Positions 53,549 to 61,753 of a stretch of 64,000 nt of DNA are shown here, in pieces (position 1 is the stretch's first letter; each line of letters starts with the position of its first letter). The stretch is from Lihuaxuella thermophila. GTDB lineage: Bacteria; Bacillota; Bacilli; Thermoactinomycetales; Thermoactinomycetaceae. Made by a program: the position numbers and the translations under genes. The DNA lies in assembly GCF_900110165.1 (NCBI RefSeq), contig NZ_FOCQ01000012.1:61823-125822 (forward strand), read 5' to 3'. Under the pieces are notes generated by a model. That model made no database searches. It was not told where the DNA came from and worked only from the letters and a program-made list of their open reading frames with translations.

Positions 53549-53653
53549 ATGGAGTACCAAGTGCCCGAGTTGATCGAAATCGGTTCATTTGAAGAAATGA
53601 CATTGGGTTCCAAATATAGCGATACAGCAGATGAAAGCTCCTACCGTTGGTAA
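53549..53653 (+). CDS. Lasso peptide precursor
   Basis: 34-residue precursor with a near-perfect ribosome site (AAAGGAGGTG). The leader MEYQVPELIEIGSFEEMTL has Tyr3-x-x-Pro6-x-Leu8 and Gly12, the RRE-recognition pattern of lasso leaders, and Thr at position -2. The core would be GSKYSDTADESSYRW: Gly1 for the macrolactam, Asp9 as the ring acceptor (nine-membered ring), and a six-residue tail with bulky Tyr13, Arg14 and Trp15 as plugs. The ring contains Asp6-Thr7, the type of site converted to aspartimide in lihuanodin-like peptides. Cleavage and ring size are inferences from family rules. Confidence 0.88.
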   Translation: MEYQVPELIEIGSFEEMTLGSKYSDTADESSYRW

Positions 53654-53675
53654 GCGTTTTAAAGTTAGAAAAAAA

Positions 53676-53716
53676 AACTAACAAGGAGAGACAAAATCTG
53701 TCTCTTCTTGTTGGTT
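53676..53716 (+). other. Hairpin between lasso precursor and cyclase genes
   Basis: AACTAACAAGGAGAGACA pairs with TGTCTCTTCTTGTTGGTT (18 bp with three non-Watson-Crick pairs) around AAATC. No T-run follows. It probably stabilises the precursor mRNA and limits read-through to the enzymes, giving the excess of precursor these pathways need. Confidence 0.7.
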
Positions 53717-53736
53717 GATCAGGGGAGAGGATATTT

Positions 53737-55371
53737 TTGTTTCTTGGAATTTATGAGGGTTATTCTCTTTATTTTTTCAGTTCAAGAAATGATTATCTTC
53801 ATATTAAAGAAAATAATGCACAAATTATTTTTATTGGTGAATTATTAGCAAGTGAAGAAGAAGCTTATTTTTCCTTTAAACAATTTCTACAAAATCAATA
53901 CGCTAAACATATTCTCTTTCTTCGTGGAAATTACCAAACGATCATTCGTATATCTGATCATTTATGGCTTTTCCCTGATTTAAGTAATGTTAGACCTATT
54001 TATTATACAAAATTGAATCAGCAATTTTTATTCGCCTCTCATCTTATTACTCTACAAAAAGAAATACACCCATCATTAAATATACCTTGGTTTACTCGTT
54101 CTTTGTACACAAACGGCTTTCATATTGAAACAGAAACGCCTTACAAAGAGATCAGGATGATTCCGGGAGGATTCGGTCTGCATGTCAGTAAAAATGGAAC
54201 TCAATTATTTCAAGCATGGAATGTGGATGCTGAAGAAACCTTAACATTGGATGAAGCAAAAGAAAAGCTCAAAGAAGAGTTAACTGCTTCAGTATTGTTG
54301 CGTTGCCGTGAAAAAAACATAACTACTGATTTAAGTGGTGGACTTGATTCATCAACAATTACATGGATTGCGTCTAAAAAATATCCGGTCAAATCCATCA
54401 CTATTATTGGACAAGAAGAAAATGAAGATAGGCGAATTGCAAAAGAAATTGCAAAGGAACAGGAAAATATTGAACACTATCCATTTACACAAGATGAGAT
54501 TCCGTCTATCTATTCCAATATGGATAAAATCTACACGGATACTCCAATCTCATTTCTGTGGTCTGCAAACAAAGTAAAGAAAAAATTTTGTTGGGCAAGG
54601 GAGAATCAATCTGAGATTCACTTGAGTGGAGAAGGAGGAGACACCGTTTTAGGTGCAGATTTCACTTATCTTGTTGATTTGATTCATCAAAGAAAATGGA
54701 AAACATTTATGTCTCATGCAAAGGGCTGGGCTGATCAGAAAAAAGAATCCCCTTGGCTTTGGATTTCCGGTTCACTCCGACTGGCATTCCATCTTCCCTT
54801 TCATCCAAGTCAGAGACATCCGCTTTCCACAGCAAATGATCGAGCAGATTGGTTTACTTTCTCTCCTGTAGTTAAAAAAGGACGTTATTCCAAGTACCTC
54901 GGAGTTTCTAATACTCTTCACGGAATTAATTATTTAGGTTACATTTCACATGGGTTAAAGAATTTGGGGGATCAGGAAGGTGTTCATTTGGGCGTACCGT
55001 ATCTTGATCATAATGTCGTTCGAGTCTGTATCCGGACTCCTTCCGAATGGAAAATGAATCCATATAAACTTAAACCATTACTCAAAAGAGCATTTCAAGA
55101 TGAGCTACCTACTTGTTTATTAAGTCGTAATTCTAAGGGAGATTATACACCCGATGTTTATTACGGAATGAGACAGAACTTTTCATGGTTTCAAGAAAAT
55201 TTTCAAGAAATGCTTCTGTCGAAAATGGGCCTAGTTGATATTCAAAAATTTCATGAATATTTTCATAGATTGTCAGTTGGAACGCCTGTAAGACTTCCAG
55301 AATTTCATCAAACTCTTTCTTTGGAACTTTGGCTTCGTCAATCCAGTAAAAATCGTCCCTTGGGAGGGTGA
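53737..55371 (+). CDS. Lasso peptide macrolactam synthetase (C protein)
   Basis: 544-residue asparagine-synthetase-like lasso cyclase that adenylates the ring Asp side chain and joins it to Gly1. Residues 1 to about 190 are a glutaminase-like domain without a catalytic N-terminal Cys. The PPi loop is DLSGGLDSSTITW near residue 199. LSGEGGDTVLGADF and VPYLDHNVVRVC follow, as in the family. The start is a TTG with GGGGAGAGG upstream. The gene ends three bases before B1. Confidence 0.92.
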   Translation: MFLGIYEGYSLYFFSSRNDYLHIKENNAQIIFIGELLASEEEAYFSFKQFLQNQYAKHILFLRGNYQTIIRISDHLWLFPDLSNVRPIYYTKLNQQFLFASHLITLQKEIHPSLNIPWFTRSLYTNGFHIETETPYKEIRMIPGGFGLHVSKNGTQLFQAWNVDAEETLTLDEAKEKLKEELTASVLLRCREKNITTDLSGGLDSSTITWIASKKYPVKSITIIGQEENEDRRIAKEIAKEQENIEHYPFTQDEIPSIYSNMDKIYTDTPISFLWSANKVKKKFCWARENQSEIHLSGEGGDTVLGADFTYLVDLIHQRKWKTFMSHAKGWADQKKESPWLWISGSLRLAFHLPFHPSQRHPLSTANDRADWFTFSPVVKKGRYSKYLGVSNTLHGINYLGYISHGLKNLGDQEGVHLGVPYLDHNVVRVCIRTPSEWKMNPYKLKPLLKRAFQDELPTCLLSRNSKGDYTPDVYYGMRQNFSWFQENFQEMLLSKMGLVDIQKFHEYFHRLSVGTPVRLPEFHQTLSLELWLRQSSKNRPLGG

Positions 55372-55374
55372 AAA

Positions 55375-55635
55375 ATGAGACTATCCATTCCTGAATATAT
55401 TCAAATTAGAGAAATTGATGGTCAATGGGTTCTCTTAGATTGCAGACAAAATCGCTTTTACGCTGTTAATAAAACAGGAGCAGAGTTTTTGGAACAGGTT
55501 AAAGTTCACGGAGAAATGGCAAAAGCGATTGGGACTATGAGTAAAGTTTATCAAATCCCATATGAAAAGGTTGAACAGGATATGCAGTTGTTTATACACC
55601 GTCTCATCGAAAAAGAATTGGTGATGAACAGATGA
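55375..55635 (+). CDS. Lasso RRE protein (B1, PqqD-like)
   Basis: 86-residue PqqD-like RiPP recognition element that binds the precursor leader through Tyr-x-x-Pro and hands it to the protease. The fold pattern is visible: IREIDGQWVLLDCRQNRFYAVNKTGAEFLEQV, then helical YEKVEQDMQLFIHRLIEKELV. A GGGAGG site is used. Split B1/B2 arrangement is usual in Gram-positive clusters. The stop overlaps B2 (ATGA). Confidence 0.9.
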   Translation: MRLSIPEYIQIREIDGQWVLLDCRQNRFYAVNKTGAEFLEQVKVHGEMAKAIGTMSKVYQIPYEKVEQDMQLFIHRLIEKELVMNR

Positions 55636-55994
55636 TAAGGGCATGGTTTTATCTTGCCTATGCCAACTTTCTTATAAAAACTCATAAGCTAGAAAAGCTG
55701 AAGCCATTTCTTAATCGAAGACAGGCGAGATGCAAGGAAGCATGGTCATTTGATGAAGCAAAGCAAGCCTGTGTTGAGATTGAGAAAGCAAAGCGTTTTT
55801 TCTTATCTCGGACTGCTTGTTTAGAACAATCTCTTGCTCTGTTTCTGATCGCCACATCAAGGAATAAATTAGTGAATTGGGTGATAGGTGTTAGGTTAGC
55901 CCCCTTCAAATCTCATGCGTGGGTGGAAATTAACGGAACGCCTGTTGAAGAAGCAGAGAAAATTAAGGCATATAAAAAAATTATAGTAGTATAG
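55632..55994 (+). CDS. Lasso leader peptidase (B2, transglutaminase-like)
   Basis: 120-residue cysteine protease that removes the leader after Leu(-1). The nucleophile is Cys63 in SRTACLEQSLALFLI and the catalytic His is His95 in PFKSHAWVEINGTPVEE. The third triad residue is not obvious; the family Asp position may be shifted. Length is normal for B2. No dedicated lasso ABC exporter (D) gene follows. Confidence 0.9.
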   Translation: MIRAWFYLAYANFLIKTHKLEKLKPFLNRRQARCKEAWSFDEAKQACVEIEKAKRFFLSRTACLEQSLALFLIATSRNKLVNWVIGVRLAPFKSHAWVEINGTPVEEAEKIKAYKKIIVV

Positions 55995-56039
55995 AGTAGT
56001 AAGTCGATTTTTGTTTATTAAAAATGGAAAATTAAAATC

Positions 56040-56423
56040 TCACATGTTAATTGGTTTAGCTCGTATTAAGTCAAAAAAATACATGGAGACCAGTTGTTTA
56101 TTGATGAGATTGAAACAGCATTTAATACAACAGTGAATAGTGGTATTGGTCTTAATCACTCGCTTTGTCATGGAGACTTTGGCAACTTGGATTTTCTTTT
56201 CCAATCGCTCGAGATTTTAAGAGAATCATACTATATCAACAAATACAAAGAGATTTTATCAAAAGTAATGGTTAGTACTAAAAATGGTTGGTTATGCGGT
56301 ACTCCGTTAAATATAGAGACTCCGGGTCTGATGACTGGGCTTGCAGGAATTGGATACGGAATGCTTCGACTGTTTGCTCCTGACAAAGTTCCTTCAGTAC
56401 TGAGCCTGGAGTTTGTTTCTTAA
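56040..56423 (+). pseudogene. C-terminal remnant of a LanM lanthipeptide synthetase
   Basis: Only the end of a LanC-type cyclase domain is left: NHSLCHGDFGNLDFLFQS with zinc ligands Cys-His, then NGWLCGTP, ETPGLMTGLAGIGYGMLRL and the final PSVLSLE. A frameshift near 56085 separates it from an upstream HMLIGLARIKSKKY segment that matches the same domain. The dehydratase part and most of the cyclase are missing, so no lanthipeptide can be made here. No precursor was found. Confidence 0.8.
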
Positions 56424-56474
56424 TAATTTTCCACTATTCTTTTGTGTCAATTTTAAAAGCAGGAGAAGTGTAAA

Positions 56475-57792
56475 ATGAGTGAGAAAAAAGTTTAAAAACC
56501 TTTTGTATATTGTGGGCAACTCAAGGGCTCTCAGCATTGGGGAGTGGACTTAGCCATTTTACTTTTGTTGTTTGGTTAACACAGTCAGTCTATCCACATA
56601 GCACGAAACAGGATGATTCAATTTTTGCAATAACCGCACTAGGCCTAACTTCATTTCTTCCCCGAATTATTATATCGCCAATCGCAGGAGTTTGGGTTGA
56701 TCGTCTCGATCGAAAAAGCATAATGTTATTTATGGATTTGATGCAGGGATGTATTAGCTTCGTGATGTTTATCTTGCTTTTAAATAATGGTCTATCTCTC
56801 TGGACATTGCTATGTCTGATTGCAGGTATGTCATTGTTGAGTTCGTTTCACAATATCGCATTTGATTCTTCCTATATTATGATTGTTCCCGAACAGCATT
56901 TACCCAGGGCAAATGCTATGATGCAAACCATATGGACAGTTACAGGTGTTGTTTCTCCGGCTTTAGCGGCAACTATTATTTCGCTGCCCTCTAAATTTGA
57001 TTTTTTACCTTTGCATGATGGAGTAGCATTGGCAATTGATCTGGATGCATTAACATTTTTTATTGCCGGATTCTGTTTAACGTTCTTGAAAATTCCCTCA
57101 CCTGATAATCGTGTGTGTCGAGAAGAAAGCACAATTAATAAGTCTTCTTTTATCAACCACATAAAGTTTGGCATTACTTTTTTGCTAAAATATCCTTCAA
57201 TGCTTTGGTTAGTCATTTTAGGATTTATTACGAATGTAGTTTATTCCTCAGATATTTTAATACCAATTGTGGTTAAGGAGATCTTGGAAGAAGATTGGAT
57301 ATCTAAAGGATGGAACTATTCATAGTTATGCGTTTCTCGAAACCGTTGGCTTTGTTGGTGCAACTGTAGCCGGTTTAATAATGAGTTGGTGGGGGGACTT
57401 AAAAAAATCATATTTATGGTGTTCTTTTCCCATTGTTGATCAGTGGTTTTATGGTTATTTTTTTCGGTATTTCACGTACTATTTATGCTAGTGCTTTTTT
57501 CTTGTTCGTCAGGATGTTTTTGTCAATTGTTGATGGTAGTCATGAAGAAACTATTTGGCAAAATATTGTTCCAGCCGAAGTCCAAGGACGAGTGTTTGGT
57601 TTTAAAAGATCTATTAGTTATATAGCGCCGCCAATTGGATTTTCATTCGTTGGTTATTTGAGTGTGAATTTAGGCTCATCTACTGTTTTTGTGCTTTTAG
57701 GTATTTCTTTAGTAGTTATTACGGTGATTCAGTTTTTTAATCGAAGGCTAATCAAGGTTGGCGAATTGAAACTCAAAGTGTCAGATTTATAA
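56475..57792 (+). pseudogene. Frameshifted MFS transporter
   Basis: An MFS-type exporter, probably drug or peptide related, is split by at least three frameshifts (near 56492, 57320 and 57430). Segments in order: MSEKK; LWATQGLSALGSGLSHFTFVV with SPIAGVWVDRLDRKSIMLFMD in the first half; YAFLETVGFVGATVAGLIMSW; and VPAEVQGRVFGFKRSISYIAPP in the second half. All are recognisable MFS positions, so decay is recent. It follows the lanM remnant, and was likely part of the same former cluster. Confidence 0.8.
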
Positions 57793-57805
57793 AATATTTT
57801 TGTAC

Positions 57806-57940
57806 ATGATTGATCTGATTTGCGATGAAGAGCTCCAAAAATATTACGAAAAGCTGGGCATGAAAAAGGCGAGCGGAATGATGATCCGAAATTACCAGAA
57901 CCAGTCGGGAACGCCGGCTCTGGATTCGTTAGGTACATAA
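57806..57940 (+). pseudogene. GNAT acetyltransferase 3' fragment
   Basis: 44 codons read MIDLICDEELQKYYEKLGMK and MMIRNYQNQSG, the C-terminal pattern of a GNAT N-acetyltransferase; the rest is absent. The interval 57941-58172 holds two more scraps: IQNVSKTYWKEPGKTV, like the start of an ABC ATPase, and TGMIIRN followed by a stop, like the same GNAT tail. Confidence 0.6.
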
Positions 57941-58172
57941 AATATTGGATTATTTGTTTGTTCAGTTAGAATGCAAAGCAAGAAAAAGAACGCGCGATTT
58001 GTATTCAAAATGTGAGTAAAACGTATTGGAAGGAACCCGGAAAAACGGTAATATGATTAGAGAAACAGGAATGATTATCCGGAACTGACGGTTATTACGA
58101 TAACTCATTTTTTATTATGAATGTGTCTTTTGTATTTTAGTAGACATTAAACAGCTGAAAGAAGTTGAGTGA

Positions 58173-58616
58173 ATGCTAAAAAAGAAAGTGTTGGCTGCTG
58201 TGGTGTGTGGATTAATGTCTTCCATTCTTCTCTCAGTCATGTTCCCGCTCAATTTTTCAGAACATGATCAAGTTTCAAAATACAGTTGGGAAAGCATGCG
58301 TACATCTTTCTTTATTTACACCATGTATTTCCACGGGGCTATTTTGATTTATGGTTTACCGGTCTCATTGCTTGTCGGATGGATCGTTAAAAGGTTGCAT
58401 GGTTTTTTGAAAGATATTGCATCTTTTCTTCTGCATGTTGCCTTAAGTATCCCGGCAATGGTTTATTTTTATATTTTCCCCCCGATCATTGCGGGGATTT
58501 TTTCCATAACAGAGTCTTTGTTGCTTAGAGTCAGGATACGGGGAAGTGAGTGGATCTGGAGTTACGCAGTTTTTTCTATAACGGCGATTCTTTGGGGATT
58601 ATTATGGGGACTGTAG
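58173..58616 (+). CDS. Hypothetical membrane protein
   Basis: 147-residue protein with four hydrophobic helices (VLAAVVCGLMSSILLSVMF, FFIYTMYFHGAILIYGLPVSLL, ASFLLHVALSIPAMVYFYIF, YAVFSITAILWGLLWGL). No family was recognised. The ribosome site is modest (AAAGAAGTTGAG). It converges on the protease gene; the terminator at 58652 serves the latter. Confidence 0.65.
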   Translation: MLKKKVLAAVVCGLMSSILLSVMFPLNFSEHDQVSKYSWESMRTSFFIYTMYFHGAILIYGLPVSLLVGWIVKRLHGFLKDIASFLLHVALSIPAMVYFYIFPPIIAGIFSITESLLLRVRIRGSEWIWSYAVFSITAILWGLLWGL

Positions 58617-58651
58617 AGATGAGCCGTAATAACTTGAGAGTTATTGAAGAA

Positions 58652-58687
58652 CAACCCCGGTATCCTCTGGAAGAGTTGCCGGGGTTG
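58652..58687 (-). terminator. Terminator of the subtilisin-like protease gene
   Basis: CAACCCCGG and CCGGGGTTG pair (9 bp) around an 18-nt loop; the minus-strand tail is TTCTTCAATAA. Confidence 0.75.
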
Positions 58688-58723
58688 CCCAATGTGTTCG
58701 GGGTTTATCCCTCCGAATTCATA

Positions 58724-60088
58724 TTAAGGGTGATGGAGAGCGTTCACGGCATTTACAAGGCCAAAGCCGGATTCGGCGTCATATCCGCTTTTATAAATAT
58801 CTTCAGCGGATTGTTCGATGATGGCTTTTACCTGGGCGGGAGTGAGGTTGTTTTTGCCGTGTTTGGCGATGATGACACCGGCCAGACCCGCCACTTTGGG
58901 AGCGGCCATCGAAGTTCCGATGTAGCGGGCATAGCCGTGGCCGATCACATTTTGATTGCTGTCTACAATCGGAACCGTGCTCAGGCACATATAGGAAGGA
59001 TCGGCTCCTTTCCTTGTTGCCGGGTCATAATGGGGACCGCGGTCACCGCCCGGTGACATGACGTCGATTTTGCCCACTCCGTAGTTGGAGTAGTAAGCAA
59101 GTTGTTTGTTTTTGTTTCCGGAAGAAACGCGAATCAGCAGATTGGTGGACGGATCGCGATGGGTAGCGCCGTTGTTCTCTTCATCAAAGAAACGGGTTAA
59201 TTGGCCGGGGTTGGTTATGTTTGCAGCAGCGTTACCGGCAGAACCGACCACGGTTACCCCTTTTTTCGTTGCATAGGCAATCGCTTTTTTGAACAGGTTG
59301 AGATCTGCGCGGATATCGTTGGTATTGTGTTCGGGGTCCTGCAGGTACAAATAATCACCCAGGCTCATATTGACGACGTCATAATCCTTGTCTGCGGCAT
59401 ATTTGAGTGCAGCGGCGATGTTTACCGTTTCCGCGTAGCCATCCGCTGCAAATACTTTCAAGGCGCCAATGCCCAGTTCAGGCCCGACTCCCAGCACTTT
59501 TCCGTTGGCGGCAACAGCACCGGCGACATGGGTGCCATGTCCCTGCACGTCCTGGGCCGTTGCTTCGCCGGGAACAAACGATTTGGCGTCTACGATGTTA
59601 TTTTTTAAGTCAGGGTGTTCCAAATCGACCCCTGTATCGATGATACCCACTACAATGTTTTTATTGCCTTTGCCGCCGGGCAGCTGGTAGCTGGCTCCGT
59701 TTTGTGTGACTTGCTGTATGTCCCACTGTTGGTCATAAAGAGAAGGATTGGTTGTGTTCAGAGAGGCTTCCTCTTTGACCGGTTGGTCCTGAACAATCTT
59801 TAATGTGCGCCCGGCATCTTCCACAGACGGATTGGCCCGGATTTTGTCCAAAAAATGCGGATCGTTGGAAACAGCCTGGGCAAAAGCAAGCTCAGCATCT
59901 GACCGAACCAGGGTCCCGCCCGCATCTTGAATCATTTTTCCTGCATTTTCAGGAACTCCTGCTCCCTTGAAGTTGATGGTGTACTTTTGCTGGCCCGCCG
60001 ATTCAGCGGAAGCCGAGCCGGCCGTCCCCGGTGCGATCATGGCCGCAGCCAGGAAGATGGAAAGGCTGGCGGAAATCAGCTTTCTCAT
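58724..60088 (-). CDS. Secreted subtilisin-like serine protease (S8 family)
   Basis: 454-residue preproprotein. A signal peptide (residues 1-28, basic start, cleavage near SASA) is followed by an I9-like propeptide (to about 110) and a subtilisin domain. The catalytic triad is Asp151 (IIDTGVDLEHPDL), His184 (GHGTHVAGAVAANG) and Ser393 (GTSMAAPKVAG), with the oxyanion Asn in GSAGNAAAN. It should be exported and autoprocessed, working outside the cell. Related enzymes in Thermoactinomyces are thermitase-like. The start at 60088 is set by the signal peptide and AGAGGGGG. Confidence 0.93.
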   Translation of the reverse strand: MRKLISASLSIFLAAAMIAPGTAGSASAESAGQQKYTINFKGAGVPENAGKMIQDAGGTLVRSDAELAFAQAVSNDPHFLDKIRANPSVEDAGRTLKIVQDQPVKEEASLNTTNPSLYDQQWDIQQVTQNGASYQLPGGKGNKNIVVGIIDTGVDLEHPDLKNNIVDAKSFVPGEATAQDVQGHGTHVAGAVAANGKVLGVGPELGIGALKVFAADGYAETVNIAAALKYAADKDYDVVNMSLGDYLYLQDPEHNTNDIRADLNLFKKAIAYATKKGVTVVGSAGNAAANITNPGQLTRFFDEENNGATHRDPSTNLLIRVSSGNKNKQLAYYSNYGVGKIDVMSPGGDRGPHYDPATRKGADPSYMCLSTVPIVDSNQNVIGHGYARYIGTSMAAPKVAGLAGVIIAKHGKNNLTPAQVKAIIEQSAEDIYKSGYDAESGFGLVNAVNALHHP

Positions 60089-60259
60089 ATTTGTCCCCCT
60101 CTGATAAAAGTAGAAAAAGAAACAATATAAACAATATTTGATTCGGTAATCAAATGGATAATCCTGCAGAAGCATCGAAAAATTCCGCAGTTAGAGTGTG
60201 TATCATTTTTGGTCTGATGTAGATACCATGTATATACACAGGATGGTGGAGGTGATTTA

Positions 60260-60500
60260 ATGAAATGGAACGAAAGGGGATTTCACATGACCACTCTGGT
60301 CCGGAAGTGGGGAAATAGTCTCGCGATCCGCATCCCAAGCCATATTGCGGAGAAATTTTCCATTGAACAAGGCTCTGAGCTGGAGGTATCAGTAGAGGGA
60401 CAAGCAATCAAATTGATTTAGAAGAAAAAGAAGCCGACACTTGACGAGCTATTGGCTAAGGTCACGCCGGAAAAATGTCATCGCGAAAAGAGGTTGTCGC
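60260..60500 (+). pseudogene. MazE-like antitoxin gene with nonsense codon, toxin absent
   Basis: The start ATG at 60260 has GGAGGTGAT upstream, an ideal ribosome site. The product TTLVRKWGNSLAIRIPSHIA is an AbrB/MazE DNA-binding domain. A TAG at 60419-60421 stops it after 53 codons; the same frame continues as KKKKPTLDELLAKVTPEKCH, the conserved MazE tail that binds the toxin. No mazF gene follows. The antitoxin has lost its toxin-binding part or is read through. Confidence 0.75.
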
Positions 60501-60615
60501 GGTTTGTCCGGACTATATCAAAACGATTCTTTATTTAAACGATCGGTAATATGCCGGTCTTTTTCTGTCTTTCAGTTTATTTCTATACGATTCTGTTTCT
60601 CTCTAATCGTGGGGA

Positions 60616-60665
60616 GGACATCCATGTGTTATCCACATAGCACCAGGGATGTCCCGATTTTTATT
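60616..60665 (+). terminator. Hairpin with T-rich tail
   Basis: GGACATCC and GGATGTCC pair across 23 nt, with an inner TGTG/CACA, followed by CGATTTTTATTTATT. It lies between the mazE remnant and the convergent VCBS gene. Confidence 0.6.
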
Positions 60666-60704
60666 TATTGATGATGTCATCACAGGTTAGAAGCAGCATG
60701 CGGG

Positions 60705-61475
60705 TTATATTCTTTTTCGTACATTGACATCGACCAGCCTCCATCGATCTCGTTCCCATTTCCAGAGAGAAGTGACATCAGCGATGGTATCGGCATTGTA
60801 AAATCCGGCGATCCGCTGGACACCGTATAATTCATAAACTCCGTCGCGATCCGGATCGACCGGGCGAAGCACACTGTATGCGTTGGGAAGGATATTGGAC
60901 GGGGTGAGTAATTTGCCGTTTCTGTAATATCCGGCTTGGTCATAGATACTCTTTTTTTCAGACAGATCAAGAGTATAGGTTCTGTTGGGTTCCCTGATTG
61001 AAAGGGAGACTCGGTAATGATCCTGAAATTGGCCGGTGATCGTAAGGGGTTGGGGGACAGGCAGTTTTCTGGGGATGTTATTGATAACGGAGTAGAGATG
61101 AAAATCGGATATTCCCCCGCTCCCGCCCGTTTCAGCAGAAACATAAATGTCCGCCACTTGATCCCCGTTAAAATCGAAAAACTGCATTTTCGGATTATAT
61201 CCGCCCGGCAGGGGAATCGTCGAGCGCCTTTGCGTAGCCCCATCGACCACTTCAATGTACAACTGTCTGTAGTATACCGTTTCAGGGCTGTATCTTTGAC
61301 CCAGTAAGGAAACCTGGTCCGGGACACGATCACCTGTAACATCGACAGATTGTCTGGCCAATAGAACGACTGGGTTGACCTGTCTTACATAATAAGAATA
61401 ATGCGGAAAATAATCCGGATGATGGCCAGGATTTACGGCTTGAAATCCGAAATAGGGGTTTTGGATATACATCAT
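60705..61475 (-). CDS. VCBS/FG-GAP-like hypothetical protein
   Basis: 256-residue protein without a clear signal peptide. Three calcium-binding-like loops appear: DVTGDRVPDQV, DFNGDQVADIYV and DPDRDGVYELYG, the D-x-(N/T)-G-D pattern of integrin-type VCBS/FG-GAP repeats. The N-terminus is rich in Tyr, His and Pro (NPYFGFQAVNPGHHPDYFPH), as in some spore-surface proteins. GGAG precedes the ATG. A surface or spore-coat role is only a guess. Confidence 0.7.
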   Translation of the reverse strand: MMYIQNPYFGFQAVNPGHHPDYFPHYSYYVRQVNPVVLLARQSVDVTGDRVPDQVSLLGQRYSPETVYYRQLYIEVVDGATQRRSTIPLPGGYNPKMQFFDFNGDQVADIYVSAETGGSGGISDFHLYSVINNIPRKLPVPQPLTITGQFQDHYRVSLSIREPNRTYTLDLSEKKSIYDQAGYYRNGKLLTPSNILPNAYSVLRPVDPDRDGVYELYGVQRIAGFYNADTIADVTSLWKWERDRWRLVDVNVRKRI

Positions 61476-61692
61476 TCATCGTCTCATCTCCTTTCCTTCA
61501 CAGTATATGTAGGCAAATAACCAAGTGTAACCATTGGTCCTTGATTATCCAACCTTAGGGTTTTGCGCGGGCAAGTCAAGGAATCCCCCAGGGTCATCTT
61601 TACACCTCCCGGGTGATGTGCTGTATGTCGTTGATATCTGGTTCGCGTTCTTTTAAGCGCAGAGGAAGTCTATTGCCGACATCATTATAAAC

Positions 61693-61734
61693 ACTTAAAT
61701 AAACTTGAAAATACTTAAGTGATATTGATATACT
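61693..61734 (+). promoter_or_regulatory. Promoter and operator of the DeoR-type regulator
   Basis: ACTT repeats start at 61693, 61703 and 61713, an exact 10-bp period (ACTTAAATAA, ACTTGAAAAT, ACTTAAGTGA). They overlap -35 TTGAAA (61705-61710), followed by an 18-nt spacer and -10 TATACT (61729-61734). Phased direct repeats are a usual target of DeoR-family proteins, so autoregulation is likely. Confidence 0.6.
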
Positions 61735-61753
61735 ACGGGAAGGAGGGGTGAAG

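Noticed and set aside
58550..59056. 168-codon plus-strand frame overlapping the protease
   Set aside because: The protease on the minus strand has a complete catalytic triad and signal peptide; this frame is antisense to it.
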